Below are positions 47,168 to 59,300 of a DNA stretch of 64,000 bases, one piece after another; within the stretch, counting starts at the first letter, position 1; every line of letters starts with the position of its first letter. The DNA comes from Plumapathes pennacea (taxonomy: Eukaryota; Cnidaria; Anthozoa; Antipatharia; Myriopathidae): positions 17,099,069 to 17,163,068 of the forward strand of contig OZ038463.1 in NCBI GenBank assembly GCA_964036295.1, given 5' to 3'. Both the position numbers and the translations under genes were made by a program. A model generated the notes under the pieces. The model did not search any database. It had not been told where the DNA came from and saw only the letters and a list, made by a program, of their open reading frames with translations.

Positions 47168-50057
47168 AAGCACCCCTGATAAAAGATTATATTGGGAAAT
47201 GCTTAAAATGGAAATCCGTACCTTCACAATTCGATACGCCAAAGAAAAAGCAAAACAGAAGAGGACACGGGAATTAGATCTCCTCCAAAAGTTCAATCAT
47301 CTAAAAGTTCGTATTGACCAAGACCCGAATAATGACGCACTCTTTAAGGAATCGGAAGAACTAAGAATTAAGCTAGACAAAATAGCAATTCAAAACACAA
47401 GAGGTTCCATTGTAAGAAGCAGAGTGAGATGGTATGAACTCGGAGAAAAAAGCAACAAATATTTTCTGAATATGGAAAAAAGAAGTTACAATAAGCGTCA
47501 TATAGTAAAACTCAAATTATCGAACGGTATGATTACTGATGATCCTAAAGTCATTCGAACCGAAATGAAGAACTTTTATAACGACTTGTATACTTCACAT
47601 GTTCCATCGCCGGAGGCATCTACTTCTTTCTTAGAATCGCAAAACATCCCTGTCTTAGACAGCGATTCACAAAGTAAATGCGAAGGTCTCCTAACCGAAG
47701 AAGAGTGCTTATCAGCGCTTAAATCGTGCGCAAAAAACAAAACACCGGGGACAGACGGGTTAACAGCTGAATTCTACCTACACTTTTGGAACGAGATCTC
47801 GAGTCCTCTGGTTGAAAGCCTTAACACGTCTGTTACAGCCGGTGAACTGTCGATTTCACAAAAGCAAGGTATCATCTCCTTGATCCCCAAAAAGAACAAA
47901 GACCCTCTTAGCCTTGGAAACTGGCGTCCCATCTCTCTACTAAACGTCGATTACAAGCTGGCCACAAAGTGTATCGCCAAACGGCTAGAGAAGGTGCTTC
48001 CGCTCTTAATTTCTCCTGACCAAACCGGCTACGTTAAAGGTAGATTTATTGGAGAAAACATACGACTAATCTCGGATATAATTGAAACGCATGAAACTGA
48101 GAATAAGCATGGAATGATATTCTTTCTCGATTTCGAAAAAGCTTTTGACTCTTTGGAATGGAACTACCTCTTTAGCGTGCTCCGAAAAATGAATTTTGGG
48201 CCAAGTTTCTGCAGATGGATCCAAACTTTTTACACTGACATATCGAGCTGCGTCATCAACAACGGCTTCACTTCCGAGTTCTTCTCCTTACGCAGAGGAG
48301 TCAGACAGGGATGTCCCCTCTCGGGGTTACTTTTTGTTTTGGCAGTAGAACCTCTCGCCATTCAAATCAGGACGTGTAAAGAGATCGCAGGACTTGAAAT
48401 TGGGCATAAGACTGCAAAAATAGCAATGTATGCGGACGATACTACAACCTTTGTTCGTGATGATCACTCGGCAATTGTATTATTTCGCCTCCTCGATCAT
48501 TTTAGTACTTTTTCGGGCCTCAAAATCAACAAAGGAAAAACGGAGGGTTTATGGCTTGGACCCTATAAAAGAAGACTAGGAACGGTTAACCCCTATGGAA
48601 TATTATGGCCCCAGAATTACATTATATCGCTTGGGATAGCGTTCGCATACGATCCCAGCTCTGCCAACAAAATTAACTTTGACCAGCAAATTTTGAAACT
48701 TCAGAAAGTTCTTACTCATTGGTCCCCAAGACACCTGTCTATTGTAGGGAGAATAACTATTGTTAAGACCTTGGCGCTGTCTAAACTTATTTATGTCTCC
48801 TCCGTTCTGGATGTTCCAGACAACTACATCAAGGAGGCCAACAAGAGCATTTTTTCTTTCATTTGGAATTTTAAGCCCGACAAAATTAAAAGAGGAACGC
48901 TGGTTGCTCCTATTAGTAAGGGCGGCCTAAATATGGTCAACTTTCACGATGTGGAAAGGTCTCTAAAAGCTGCTTGGGTGCGCCGCATCTGCAACGCAGC
49001 CTGCAGCACGTGGTCGGTCCTGGTCATGTCCAAATTAAGCAAGTTTGGAGGTACTCTCCTGTTTCAATGCAATTTCGATACAAAATTATTAGAGTTAAGA
49101 GATCTGCCAGTCTTTTACAAAAAAATATTGACGACGTGGCAAGAATTGTACTCAAAAACACCACACCTCGCGGAAGAATATAGGCAAGAGATCATTTGGA
49201 ACAACCGCTTCTTACGAATTGATGGAAAGTCTTTCTTTTTTAAGTCATGGTACGACAAAGGAATTTTAAGAGTTCAAGACCTCTTGGACTCGAACAATCA
49301 ATTTTTGACATTTAAGGACTTTACGGACAAATTCTGTATAAGTACGACATTTTTAGGTTATGCTGGTATAATTGCGGCCATTCCCAAACTTTGGAAAGAC
49401 GCGATTCGTAGTGGTACTTCATTCACCAATAATCAGGAACGCGCGGCAACTAATAAGGTCGTAACGCCCAAAAAGATCCGCCTACTGCTTGCTGAGAAGT
49501 CTTTTTTTCCGCCCGTTGTAGAACGCTACCTGGAAGAACAAAAACTGAAGCCAAAAGAAGTTTATGAACTCCCTTTCAAGATTACTATAGAAAATAATCT
49601 AAGGAGCTTCCAGTTTAAGCTAACACATAATCTAATACCGACAAATCAGCTGCTCTTCAATATAAAAATCAAAACCTCACACAATTGTGAGCGCTGTGAG
49701 AGCCCGAATGAAACAATTTCACATATTTTCTACGACTGCTGCAAAGTCAGTGCGTTATGGAAACTAGTTATCCAATGGTGGAACAGAAAGCGATTGGAGA
49801 ACATGAACCCAAACCGAAATGAAATACTTTACGGCTACAAGCCAGAATACCCACATTATTACGCGTTTAACCACTTCCTGCTGATAGCGAAATATTACAT
49901 ACACCTTGCGCGAATCAAATCTGAACTATTGAACATAAACGTTTTCCTCGCACTACTTCAAAGCAAGATTCAATCAGAAAAAGAAATCGCCGTCAGAAAT
50001 AATGCCTACGAAACTTACAAAAATAAATGGACCACGCTTTCAAATTGCGACTTTTAG
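47168..50057 (+). pseudogene. LINE ORF2, reverse transcriptase part
   Basis: The open frame runs from 47073, but host LINE sequence starts only after the terminal repeat at about 47168. It reads WEMLKMEIRTFTIRYAKEKA (the linker), GSIVRSRVRWYELGEKSNKY, KTPGTDGLTAEFYLHFW, LGNWRPISLLNVDYKLATKC, MIFFLDFEKAFDSLEW (motif A), RRGVRQGCPLSGLLFVLAVE (motif B), IAMYADDTTTF (motif C, catalytic YADD), and GLKINKGKTEGLWLG. Near the C-terminus CERCESPNETISHIFYDC is the cysteine-histidine motif of L1/Tx1-clade LINEs. The frame is open for over 960 codons, so this half is undamaged. The protein is inactive because the endonuclease half lies 7.5 kb upstream. Confidence 0.93.
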
Positions 50058-50433
50058 ACTGTTCCCAGCTTTTCTACCTGCACACTAGATTTAGTACTGT
50101 ACTTTTGTAATACTACGTACCTCTCTCAAGAGGAATTTATCCTCTGAGTTATTGAGCGTCAATTTCTGTCACTGTAGTTTCAATCAATGTGAAATGTTTT
50201 GTGTGAAGTCCTTGTTTTGCAAGTATTATTATACATAGATTGTTATGAGAGCCTTTTCGCTTCTTAGAAGCTTAGTTGTTAGAAACATTGTAATAACGTT
50301 TAGCTGTACTTTAAAGAACAAACTTAAATATAAAAAATGTATAGTAACTATGTAGGTATGTAGTAAATCTGTAAGCAAGTATGTAAATATGTATGTATGT
50401 TAGTAAATAATAATAATAAAAAAAAAAAATTTA
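50058..50433 (+). other. LINE 3' untranslated region
   Basis: Follows the ORF2 stop and ends in a TAATAATAATAA run plus eleven A. This may be the original 3' tail, with the next two foldback elements inserted into it. Confidence 0.6.
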
Positions 50434-50620
50434 ACAAATAAACCAGCTTCAAGCGTGCTCCGTTCAGAAATAAAGCACGCAGCAAGTGACGAGAGCACGA
50501 AAGAAGTGTAGGGAGAAACGCGAGCCGAAGGCGAGCGTTTTTCCCCACTTCTTGAGTGCTCTCGGCACTTGCTAAGTGCTTTATTTCTGAACGGAGCACG
50601 CTTGAAGCTGGTTTATTTGT
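50434..50620. mobile_element. 187-bp palindromic MITE
   Basis: Near-perfect inverted arms of about 45 bp: ACAAATAAACCAGCTTCAAG at the left and CTTGAAGCTGGTTTATTTGT at the right, with an inner AGCACTT/AAGTGC-type pairing. TTTA flanks both sides (50430-50433, 50621-50624). Confidence 0.75.
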
Positions 50621-51564
50621 TTTATAACATAGAACTTCAAAACTTTCACAATAAAACTGTCTTTATTCATCAAAAATGTTGGAATGCTAACAGCGATGAA
50701 AAAATAGATTCTCCTAAACGGCTCGACGGTCCGAATTGCCAAGTCAGTACAATTTCGCTTCAATTTTTCAACCAGGCCGTCTGTTCTATAAAATTAGACA
50801 ACACCTCACAGTAAAGAACTATATTTCCTGTAGAACTTTGAACTACAAGTACATGAAATCATACAGTCGGCTAGTGCATAAAATGCAAATTTGAAGGGAA
50901 TCAACAAATGCTCCAACGGCCGACTCGAAAATTGTGTGAATGAAAACTTACCGATTTCTTGACTCTACCTCATAGTACAATCATTTGAAGTCCGTCCGAA
51001 AATTCTTCAATTATTTTTTCAGTCACATCGTCGGAAATTCTTTTTCTTGCATCACTACAAACACGTCTGTTCGTCTGTCTTCGCCGTTCATGTTCAGTGA
51101 TTGCTCACGGCTGATCTTCTTCAACTGAATGATTTGCTCTCTCCTTCCTTGTTGAAGCCATTCAACTTCATTCAAACAACCCACTGATGTAATGTGACTC
51201 CCAAATATGCTGTACTTAGGGACAGTCCTTAAACCGAGTCGCTTTCCACGACGCTGACAAGAAACTTGCCGTTCTTCGACATAGATTTTCCCTCTCCAAA
51301 CTGTTGAAGTGCTTTTTGATGAGGTCACGTTCTTTACCGATTCACGGTGAACCATACTAGCCGGTGCCTTCACTTAAAGCCAAATTTTATCTCGAAGTTG
51401 GGCATTGGTGTCTCCATTCTCGCATTATTTTCTCTTTTTTGCCAGAGGATGACGTAAGCGTGGTTTATAACTTATAAACCACGGGTAAGTGTGGTTTATA
51501 CTCTGGCAAACCACGGTTTTCGACCAATCAGCGCGCGGCTTGTATCGTGACTATGTTATAAATA
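50621..51564. mobile_element. ~940-bp segment with TTTATAACATAG inverted ends
   Basis: TTTATAACATAG at 50621 is inverted as CTATGTTATAAA ending at 51564. Subterminal GTGGTTTATAACTTATAAACCAC and GTGGTTTATAC motifs lie at 51462-51505. The minus frame at 51373-51023 (116 codons, VERRQVSCQRRGKRLG-like basic middle) is anonymous. I do not see a transposase. It and the preceding palindrome together separate the A-rich LINE tail from the target duplication. Confidence 0.45.
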
Positions 51565-51604
51565 TATATATATATATATAAAAAAAGAAAGTCAAGATCA
51601 GAGG

Positions 51605-54480
51605 ACAAGGACGGAACGAAGTAGTGGAAACTTACGCTTTACTAGACAGTGGCTTAGATGTTACTTTGTGCGATAAGAACTTGGTGGAGCAACTAGGGGT
51701 CAACGGTATCGAGAGGAGCTTCCTTATGACTACTCAGGAGACGAAGAACAGTTCCAAGATAGGGCTTGAAGTCGCGCTTACAGTCGAAGCGATGGATGGA
51801 GAAGGCAGACTCAGCATCCCCAGGGTATGGGCAATTGACACCCTCAACATTTCTGAATCCAGTATCCCACGAGTGGATGACGTCAACATGTGGGCTCACT
51901 TGCGAGACATAAAGCTACCAAAGGTGGACCAGCGGAGTGTAAGGTTACTGATAGGTTGCAACGTTCCAGATGCCTTTGTGATATTAGAGGAGAGACGTGG
52001 CAAAGAAGGGGAACCGTATGCCGCTAGGACCACGCTTGGGTGGACCATGTTAGGACCCACAGATAAGGTCAAAGACACTGCCGGGTTTCAAGTGAATTTC
52101 GTACGACTCGATAGTAAAGGAAACGCGGGAGAAGCGAACAAACTGCTCTGCAACCAGCTGGAGAAATTCTGGAAAACAGACTTTGACAATTCCCTGTCCG
52201 ACTCCAGGGTTACCATGTCAGTTGAAGATAAAAGAGCACTGGACCTGTTGGAGAGTTCCGCGAAGAAGGTCGATCAGCACTACCAGTTAGCATTACCATG
52301 GAAACAGCGTCCACCATACCTACCTAACAACCGCCATCTAGCCGATCGGAGAATGTGGCATCTGAAGAAAAGATTGCTGAGCGACAATGGACTGTTCGGG
52401 AAATACAAGACGACAATCAACGACTACCTGAGCAAAGGCTATGCAAGGAAGATTCCAGAGGACGAACTAGCAGCGAACGAGGGGTCAGTCTGGTATCTCC
52501 CCCACCACCCGGTTGTCCATATGCAAAAACCCGACAAAGTGCGCGTAGTATTCGATTGGGCGGCAAAGTACCGGGGAACGTCTTTAAACGACAATTTGCT
52601 GCAAGGTCCTGATCTCACGAACAGCTTGATTGGCGTGCTCACCCACTTCTGCCAGGAACCAGTCGCTGCAGTCGCAGATATTGAAGTAATGTTTTACCAA
52701 GTGCGAGTAGACCCAGCGAACTGCAACGCATTGCAATTCTTGTGGTGGCCAGACGATGATCTATTGAGAGAACCAATAGAACACCAGATGCTCGTTCATC
52801 TGTTTGGAGCTACTTCTTCTCCAACATGCTCCAACTTCGCCTTACGGAAGACAGCCACTGACAACGAAGGAGAGTTTGATGCAGAGATCATAAGGACAGT
52901 ACAGAGAAACTTTTATGTGGACGACTGTCTGAAGTCAGAAAGAACAACAGACGAGGCAATCACGATGGCAAAGAAAACCAGCGAGCTATTGGCAAGAGGA
53001 GGGTTCAAGCTGATGAAGTGGATTAGCAATAAGAAGGAGGTCATTGAAGCCATACCTGAGAGTAATCGAGCCAAATCTATCTTGGACCTGGGGTTAGACA
53101 GACTTCCCGTCGAAAGGACACTGGGTATCCAGTGGGATGTCGAGAATGATGCGTTTGGCTTCCAGGTTGCTCTGAAGGAGAAACCGAAGACTAGAAGAGG
53201 AATGCTGTCCGCGACAAGTTCTATCTATGACCCCCTCGGATTCATCGCCCCCATCATCTTGCCTGCTAAGAAGTTGCTAAGAGACTTAACTCGACAGAAG
53301 TTCTGTTGGGATAGTCCCATTAGTGAAGACGAGCTATCCAGATGGGACAAGTGGACGTTTGACCTACCGAAGCTGTCAGGGATTGCTGTGGACCGATGTC
53401 TTAAGCCAGAAGGTTTTGGTGACATCAAGCTCACTCAACTCCATCACTTCGCGGACGCGTCCCAGGTCGCCTACAGTGCAGTATCGTACATCAGAATGGT
53501 GAACACAAGTGACGACGTCCATTGTGCATTCCTGATCGGCAAATCTCGCCTAGCTCCACTCAAGACTATGACGATACCAAGATTGGAGTTATCCGCCGCA
53601 GTACTAGCAGTGAACATAAACAGATTGCTTCAGTCGGAGCTAGATGTCGACATTCACGAGTCGATCTTTTGGACAGAATCAATGACGGTGCTACAGTACA
53701 TCGAGAATCAAAGGAGACGATTCCACATCTTCGTCGCGAATCGTCTAGCGATGATTCATGATGGATCAGACCCATCCCAGTGGCGATACGTCAATTCAGA
53801 TTTGAACCCAGCTGACGACGCAACAAGAGGTCTGGCTGTCGACCAGCTGTTGAACAATAATCGGTGGTTGAGGGGACCTGAATTCTTGTGGAAGGAAGAG
53901 AACGATTGGCCTGTACGACCGAAGAACAGCCCGCTCGTCGATGACCCCGAAGTAAGACGCGAGGAGCAAGTCAACCTCGTCACACGTCAACCTGACGATC
54001 TCGCTCTGAGTCTGATGATCAGGACATATTCATCTTGGTATACACTGAAGAAAGCAGTCGCTTGGCTTGCAAGATTCAAGCAGTATGTCATGTGGAGCTG
54101 CAAAGAGCGCACAACGGGTGACGCAAACGTCCAAATTCCAAAGGGTGATCTGACTCCCAAGGAAGTTGAAGCCGCCGAAAGAGACGTAGTCAAGTTTGTC
54201 CAAAGGCTTTCCTTCCCGGAAGTGATTAAAGCACTGCAAACCATGAAATCAGACCATCCAAGAAAATGGTCCCTGAAGAAATTTGGTTCCATCCACAAGC
54301 TCGTCCCTGTACTCGACCACGAGGGATTGCTCCGAATCGGCGGGAGACTCAAGAACGCGCCCATCAGCTATGAGGCGAGACAGCCTCTAATTCTGCCCTG
54401 CAAGCATGAATTGTCTGACCTGGTCGTGATGCACTATCATCAAGCAACGGGCCACGCTGGTCAAGAAAACGTTTTGGATC
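51605..54480 (+). pseudogene. pol: BEL/Pao pol: protease, reverse transcriptase, RNase H
   Basis: The frame is open from the LINE exit point to 54629. In order: an aspartic protease start, ALLDSGLDVTLC (catalytic DSG) near 51630; the Pao-type RT, with KVRVVFDWAAKYRGTSLNDN, VADIEVMFYQV (motif A region) and NFYVDDCLKS (catalytic YVDD) near 52908; RNase H-like HHFADASQVAYSAVSYI near 53440; and a zinc-finger-type integrase N-terminus [15 protein letters not shown] near 54433. After about 54478 the frame leaves the expected protein, and the integrase continues in another phase. So there is a one-base frameshift near 54470-54485. The protease shows no other breaks. Confidence 0.88.
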
Positions 54481-55509
54481 GTGAAAGGCCGCTCAGCAGT
54501 GAGACGAGTTCTGAGAGGATGCTTCAGCTGTCGCAAGAGGAGAGCAATATGCGGGCAGCAAATCATGGCAGACTTGCCGAACGACCGTGTAACACCAGAC
54601 AAACCACCGTTTACCAACGTGGGAGTTGACTTTTTTGGTCCGCTTTTCGTGCGACATGGACGCGGCCAAACTAAGCGATACGGATGTCTGTTCACTTGCT
54701 TGACAATCAGAGCTGTACACATCGAGATCGCTCATTCTCTGGAGACTGATTCGTTTGTCAACGCACTTCGGGGGTTCATTTGTCGTCGTGGATGTCCAGA
54801 TGTTATTCGCAGCGACAATGGCACAAATTTCGTTGGTGGCGAGAGAGAACTTCGAGAAGCCACTGAGGGATGGAATCAACACAAGATAAGCGACTTCCTG
54901 TGTCAGAAGGGAATCACTTGGGTGTTCAACCCTCCATCAGCATCTCATATGGGTGGTGTATGGGAGCGCCAGATACGATCAGTACGGAAGATCCTGAAGG
55001 GCATCGTAGAGGAGCAGTTGGTCACAGACGAAATGTTGCTGACGCTGATAGCTGAAGTTGAAGCAATCATCAACGGACGACCACTCACTTCGATTAGCGA
55101 CGATCCAACGGACGTCGAATGCCTGACTCCCAACCACCTACTACTCTTGAGGTCAAACCAGTGCATACCGCCTGGAGTGTTTGACAAGCAAGAGCTGTAC
55201 AGTATTCGGCGCTGGAGACAAGTCCAATATTTGGCAAATCTGTTTTGGAGGAGATGGTCCAAGGAGTATCTACCTACCCTGCAGAAACGGCACAAATTGA
55301 CCGATCCGCAACCAAACTTCGCAGCCGGAGACCTGGTGCTAGTTGTGGACGAGAGACTTCCTCGGGGCCAATGGCCACTTGCACGAGTCACCGAAGTCCA
55401 TGCTGACAAGAAAGGCTACGTGAGGTGTGCCAAAGTGCAGACGAAATCGACGCTGTTGACAAGACCGATAACCAAGCTGTGCTTCTTGGAAGGAAACGAT
55501 CGCAAGTGA
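54481..55509 (+). pseudogene. pol: BEL/Pao integrase
   Basis: The 342-codon frame gives the end of the zinc-binding region (CFSCRKRRA), the DDE core with [11 protein letters not shown] (first D), [12 protein letters not shown] (second D) and [14 protein letters not shown] (E region), and then the BEL C-terminal domain (DUF5641 type): [20 protein letters not shown]. It ends 112 bases before the 3' LTR; no envelope-like gene follows. It is out of phase with the upstream pol frame. Confidence 0.9.
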
Positions 55510-55610
55510 CTATGTGCGAGTCGACTTAAGCAGACAAAGGGGCCGCCTATTAGTGACTGATTTAATTAAAATAAGATTAGGATGAACTTCATCTTGTTGG
55601 ATGCAGTCCA

Positions 55611-55621
55611 TGGGGCCGGAA
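55611..55621 (+). promoter_or_regulatory. Putative polypurine tract
   Basis: GGGGCCGGAA sits directly before the 3' LTR at the position where plus-strand priming occurs in LTR elements. It is short and interrupted by CC, so the call rests mainly on position. Confidence 0.4.
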
Positions 55622-55905
55622 TGTTACGGCTAATCCAGGAATTCAAGCGTCGCGCCAAGTCTTTTTGTTAATTAGTCGTTTTGTTTCGCTCTTTTGTTTT
55701 CAACTTTTAGTATGCAAATGCGAAAGTAAATATTGTACTGCAAGCTTATTTTCTTTCACTTTTCACCGGAGCTCAACGAGAGTAAGTACACTTCGTTTTT
55801 CCTTTTCCTACTTTTTTGCGCAATCGTAACTGTATTATTTGCTGTTCTATTTGAATCGTGTCACGTGTATCTTCGCAATGCAATTAAAGTGAAAAGTCTG
55901 GAACA
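55622..55905 (+). repeat. 3' LTR of the BEL/Pao element
   Basis: Same length and ends as the 5' LTR with about seven differences. Followed by the CGGAC target duplication. Confidence 0.92.
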
Positions 55906-56391
55906 CGGACCATCGATGACATCCGGTATACAATTCACGAAAATTTAAACTCAGTGATAGATCGATACGGAGCGTTTGAGAACAAGTGGTATTCTTTTTT
56001 CTGAAGGATCCTTTTAACATGTGCAAACTAAAGCTGTTTTGACTTCTAAAATACACTTTTATATGCTTATTGAGCTGGCCCTACGTGGTTTTAACTCACA
56101 CTCAGAAAAGAACTTAGATGTCGAAAAAGTTAAAAGTTGAGAAACATTTAGGGGAACCTGGCTGGTTAGAGCATTTAGTTCTCAAGGGCTTCGTTCTGGT
56201 TGGCAGGTTGGACCGGAATCTCTATAGTCTTAACTTTTGTACTGCTGCTGCTTGAGAACTGACACAGACCAAAAATCTGGGTCTTCTTAGCGTTCCACTT
56301 TTCTTTTACCTATTAAAAAAGGGACCGTATCATAGCCACACTAACCTATAGATTACATACTCTTTGACAGTGATATCATATTTGAAATTAC

Positions 56392-59300
56392 CTTTGGATC
56401 ACTTTGACCGTGGCAAACTAGGATGAGAAATCCCTGAAAATATCAAAGGAAGATACACAAATGGAAAAGGATGAGCAGTTTCTGTGGTGCAAAAATTAAA
56501 AAGGGGATTATGGGAAACATAATTAAAATATTACAATTAACACAGTCACTCTAATACGTCTGCAATGATGTTTTCAAGACCTGGCTAAGTTCACAAGACC
56601 GTGTTTATATCTAACCCTTTCATTCGTACGTTCAAAATACAGGTTCTCCCAACCTTTCAAGAAGAAAATATATGAGTGATGTAGAGAGAACTTATAGTTA
56701 AATTAGCTTTCATTCGCGCAAGGTATTAAAAGCCAAGTTTTCTTTACTGTATGATATATTCCTTGTGAGAAAACTGAAGGAGAAAGTTGAAGTTGATCAT
56801 TCTTGGGAGTTAAAGGGTTAATTTATACGTTACACAACACAAATAGTTTTGCTTCAAAAAATGTTCTGTTTTCTTCATTTTATAATAATGGTTTACCTGC
56901 ATGGAGTTCAGCACAGTGAAGATATAGTCGAACTCGATCCCAAGCCCTGCAAGCCTCAGCAGTCCAAAAACCCACGTGATACCAAGCAACGGAAATAGAA
57001 TGACACAGGACCTGGCGCAGCGCCTAAAATGGACAAGACAAGAATCCAATAAAGGTGTTATGACCGCACAATTTACGCTATTTTACAGAATAAAGGTAAT
57101 ATGCTAATATACAAGGGAAGAATGACAGAGAAGCAACTGTGTATGTGTCGTGATGTACTTTATAACAACATAAGGGTGCAAATAAAAAGTAGGAAAGCAA
57201 ATAGTTAGAAAGTAAAAATGAAGATGAGAATTTTAGCGAAAAAAATTATCTATTTGAAGGACCACGTTTGTGTGCAATAAAAGGAAGAGTAATAAAGTAA
57301 TAAAGTCAATAAATATAAATTGTGCGCAGTGCATGTTTACAGAGCCTGATGCAAACACTCGAGTGAGTTTGGGAGAACTCGAAATTTGTGTGAACCTTAG
57401 CAACCGCGCGATATTTATATTGTTTATTAAATAAACGTGCTCCAGATCAGTATAACACACTTTCTATGTTACATAGCCTCATGCAAACACTGCTGGGAAC
57501 CAATCAGAGCGCGCGCTCATAAAATATTGTTTTTACCACTCGAATATATAATTCATGTCTTCGCGCCGTCGTGTAATATTCTCTTTATATAAGTATTATT
57601 ATGCTGGGCCTAAGGGCCCAGCATATAATTGTTTTCACCCCAAAAACACAGCGTAGGTATCATGACAATTGGTAAAATAAGTCCCACCTCTTGGATTTTG
57701 AATTTTGATTGACGTGTGAGCAGAAATACTATATTTTGATTGGATAATGTTCACGTGCAAGTGGCGTGAAAGCTTTTTTTTTTTCTTGGCTGAGTTTCAA
57801 AGTATGTAACGTGAGATTTTTGTTGACGTATACTTGCGCTCTTGCGGTTTTTGTTCATTGCTCGTGGCGAAGCCGACGAGCTTAGGATTGGAAAGCGTGT
57901 CTTTATCATCGTCATATTTTTATTTTTATTTTTTTTTCTGGGTTACGAATCAGCACACGGTGATTGGTTCATATTTTCACGTGATTTATGATGACGTCTT
58001 GTCATCACATGACTTGCCGGGCGAGCAGTTTCGCCATTTTAAAGGAGATATGTGGGCGATAGAATTGTGCTTTGAGAATAGCCGTAAACAAATATTTGAT
58101 GGTACCGCTGTCGCCGATAAATATTTAGTCCCGACGAAACTTTCTGTGGCGACACGAAATACTTTTGGGAAGATAACAGGGCGAAAGCAGAAACCAAAGC
58201 TACGGTGAGCTTTAGCCGTAAAACAATGACGCTTTATGCTTTACTCTGTACATGACATCTGTTGCCTCATAAAATTCTTCTGCGTATCGTACATTGCCTG
58301 TTGAAGTGTTTCTTTCATTCGATCATGTAGCCTTTGTTTCGCAATGGTCAGTGAATACCAGAAATGAAAAATACACCGAAATAATTCTGAGGATTGAGTT
58401 TGCAGTCACAAATGGACTGAACACACTGCGAACAAAAGCGCAATAATATCGTAAACATCTCTCGTGTGACATTCCTCGCTGTCAATTTTATATTTGTTAC
58501 AGAGCACGAATACTCGAAAGCCTGATAGAAAAAACGCATTGAGTTAATAAAAGGAAACACATAAGTAGTGAAGCGAAAAAGTAAACTGCATGCCATTCAA
58601 ATTCAACGCCATTTGGCTCTGTGGAATGCGCACGGATAAACTGGATTTTAGGAAAAGATTTTGGCTCGCGTTCACCGCACAAGCTTTGAGAATAGCCGTA
58701 AACAAATGTTTGATGGTACTTCTGGGGTATTGCAAATATCTCTGTCGCCGATAAGTATTTAGTCCCGACGAAACTTTCTGTGGCGACACGAAATACTTTT
58801 GGGAAGATAACAGGGCGAAAACAGAAACCAAAGCTACGGTGAGCTTTAGCCGTAAAACAATGACGCTTTATGCTTTACTCTGTACATGACATCTGTTGCC
58901 TCATAAAATTCTTCTGCGTATCGCGTACATTGCCTGTTGAAGTGTTTCTTTCATTCGATCATGTAGTCTTTGTTTCGCAATGTTCATTAAATACCAGAAA
59001 TGAAAAATACACCTAAATAATTCTGAGGATTGAGTTTGCAGTCACAAATGGACTGAACACACTGTGAACAAAAGCGCAATAATATTGTAAACATCTCTCG
59101 TGTGACATTCCTCGCTTTCAATTTTATATTTGTTACAGGGCAGGAATACTCGAAAGCCTGATAGAAGAAACGTATTGAGTTAACAAAAGAAAACACATAA
59201 GTAGTGAAGCGAAGGCTGGATTAATCGTGGCCTCTGATTAGAAATATGAGTCAAGGTCAAACTGTCATAATCGATTGTGCATAAAAAGATATGTCACGCA

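Larger units (their letters stand above)
38041..51589 (+). mobile_element. L1/Tx1-type LINE inserted in the BEL element
   Basis: Bounded by a 15-bp target duplication AGTCAAGATCAGAGG (38026-38040 and 51590-51604). From the 5' end: short leader, ORF1 start, ORF2 with apurinic-type endonuclease and reverse transcriptase, then 3' region and an A/TA-rich tail (51565-51589). About 7.5 kb of the span is the nested TIR element 39632-47163, so the LINE with its 3' passenger elements is about 6.0 kb. Confidence 0.92.
35823..55905 (+). mobile_element. BEL/Pao LTR retrotransposon, interrupted by nested elements
   Basis: Two 284-bp LTRs bound a gag-protease-RT-RNase H-integrase coding region. The 5-bp target duplication CGGAC is present on both sides (35818-35822 and 55906-55910). 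About 13.5 kb of the 20-kb span is the nested LINE 38041-51589, so the element itself was about 6.5 kb. The two LTRs differ at about seven positions that I can count. It sits between the CLPTM1L pseudogene and the receptor gene, both of which run on the opposite strand. Confidence 0.93.
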
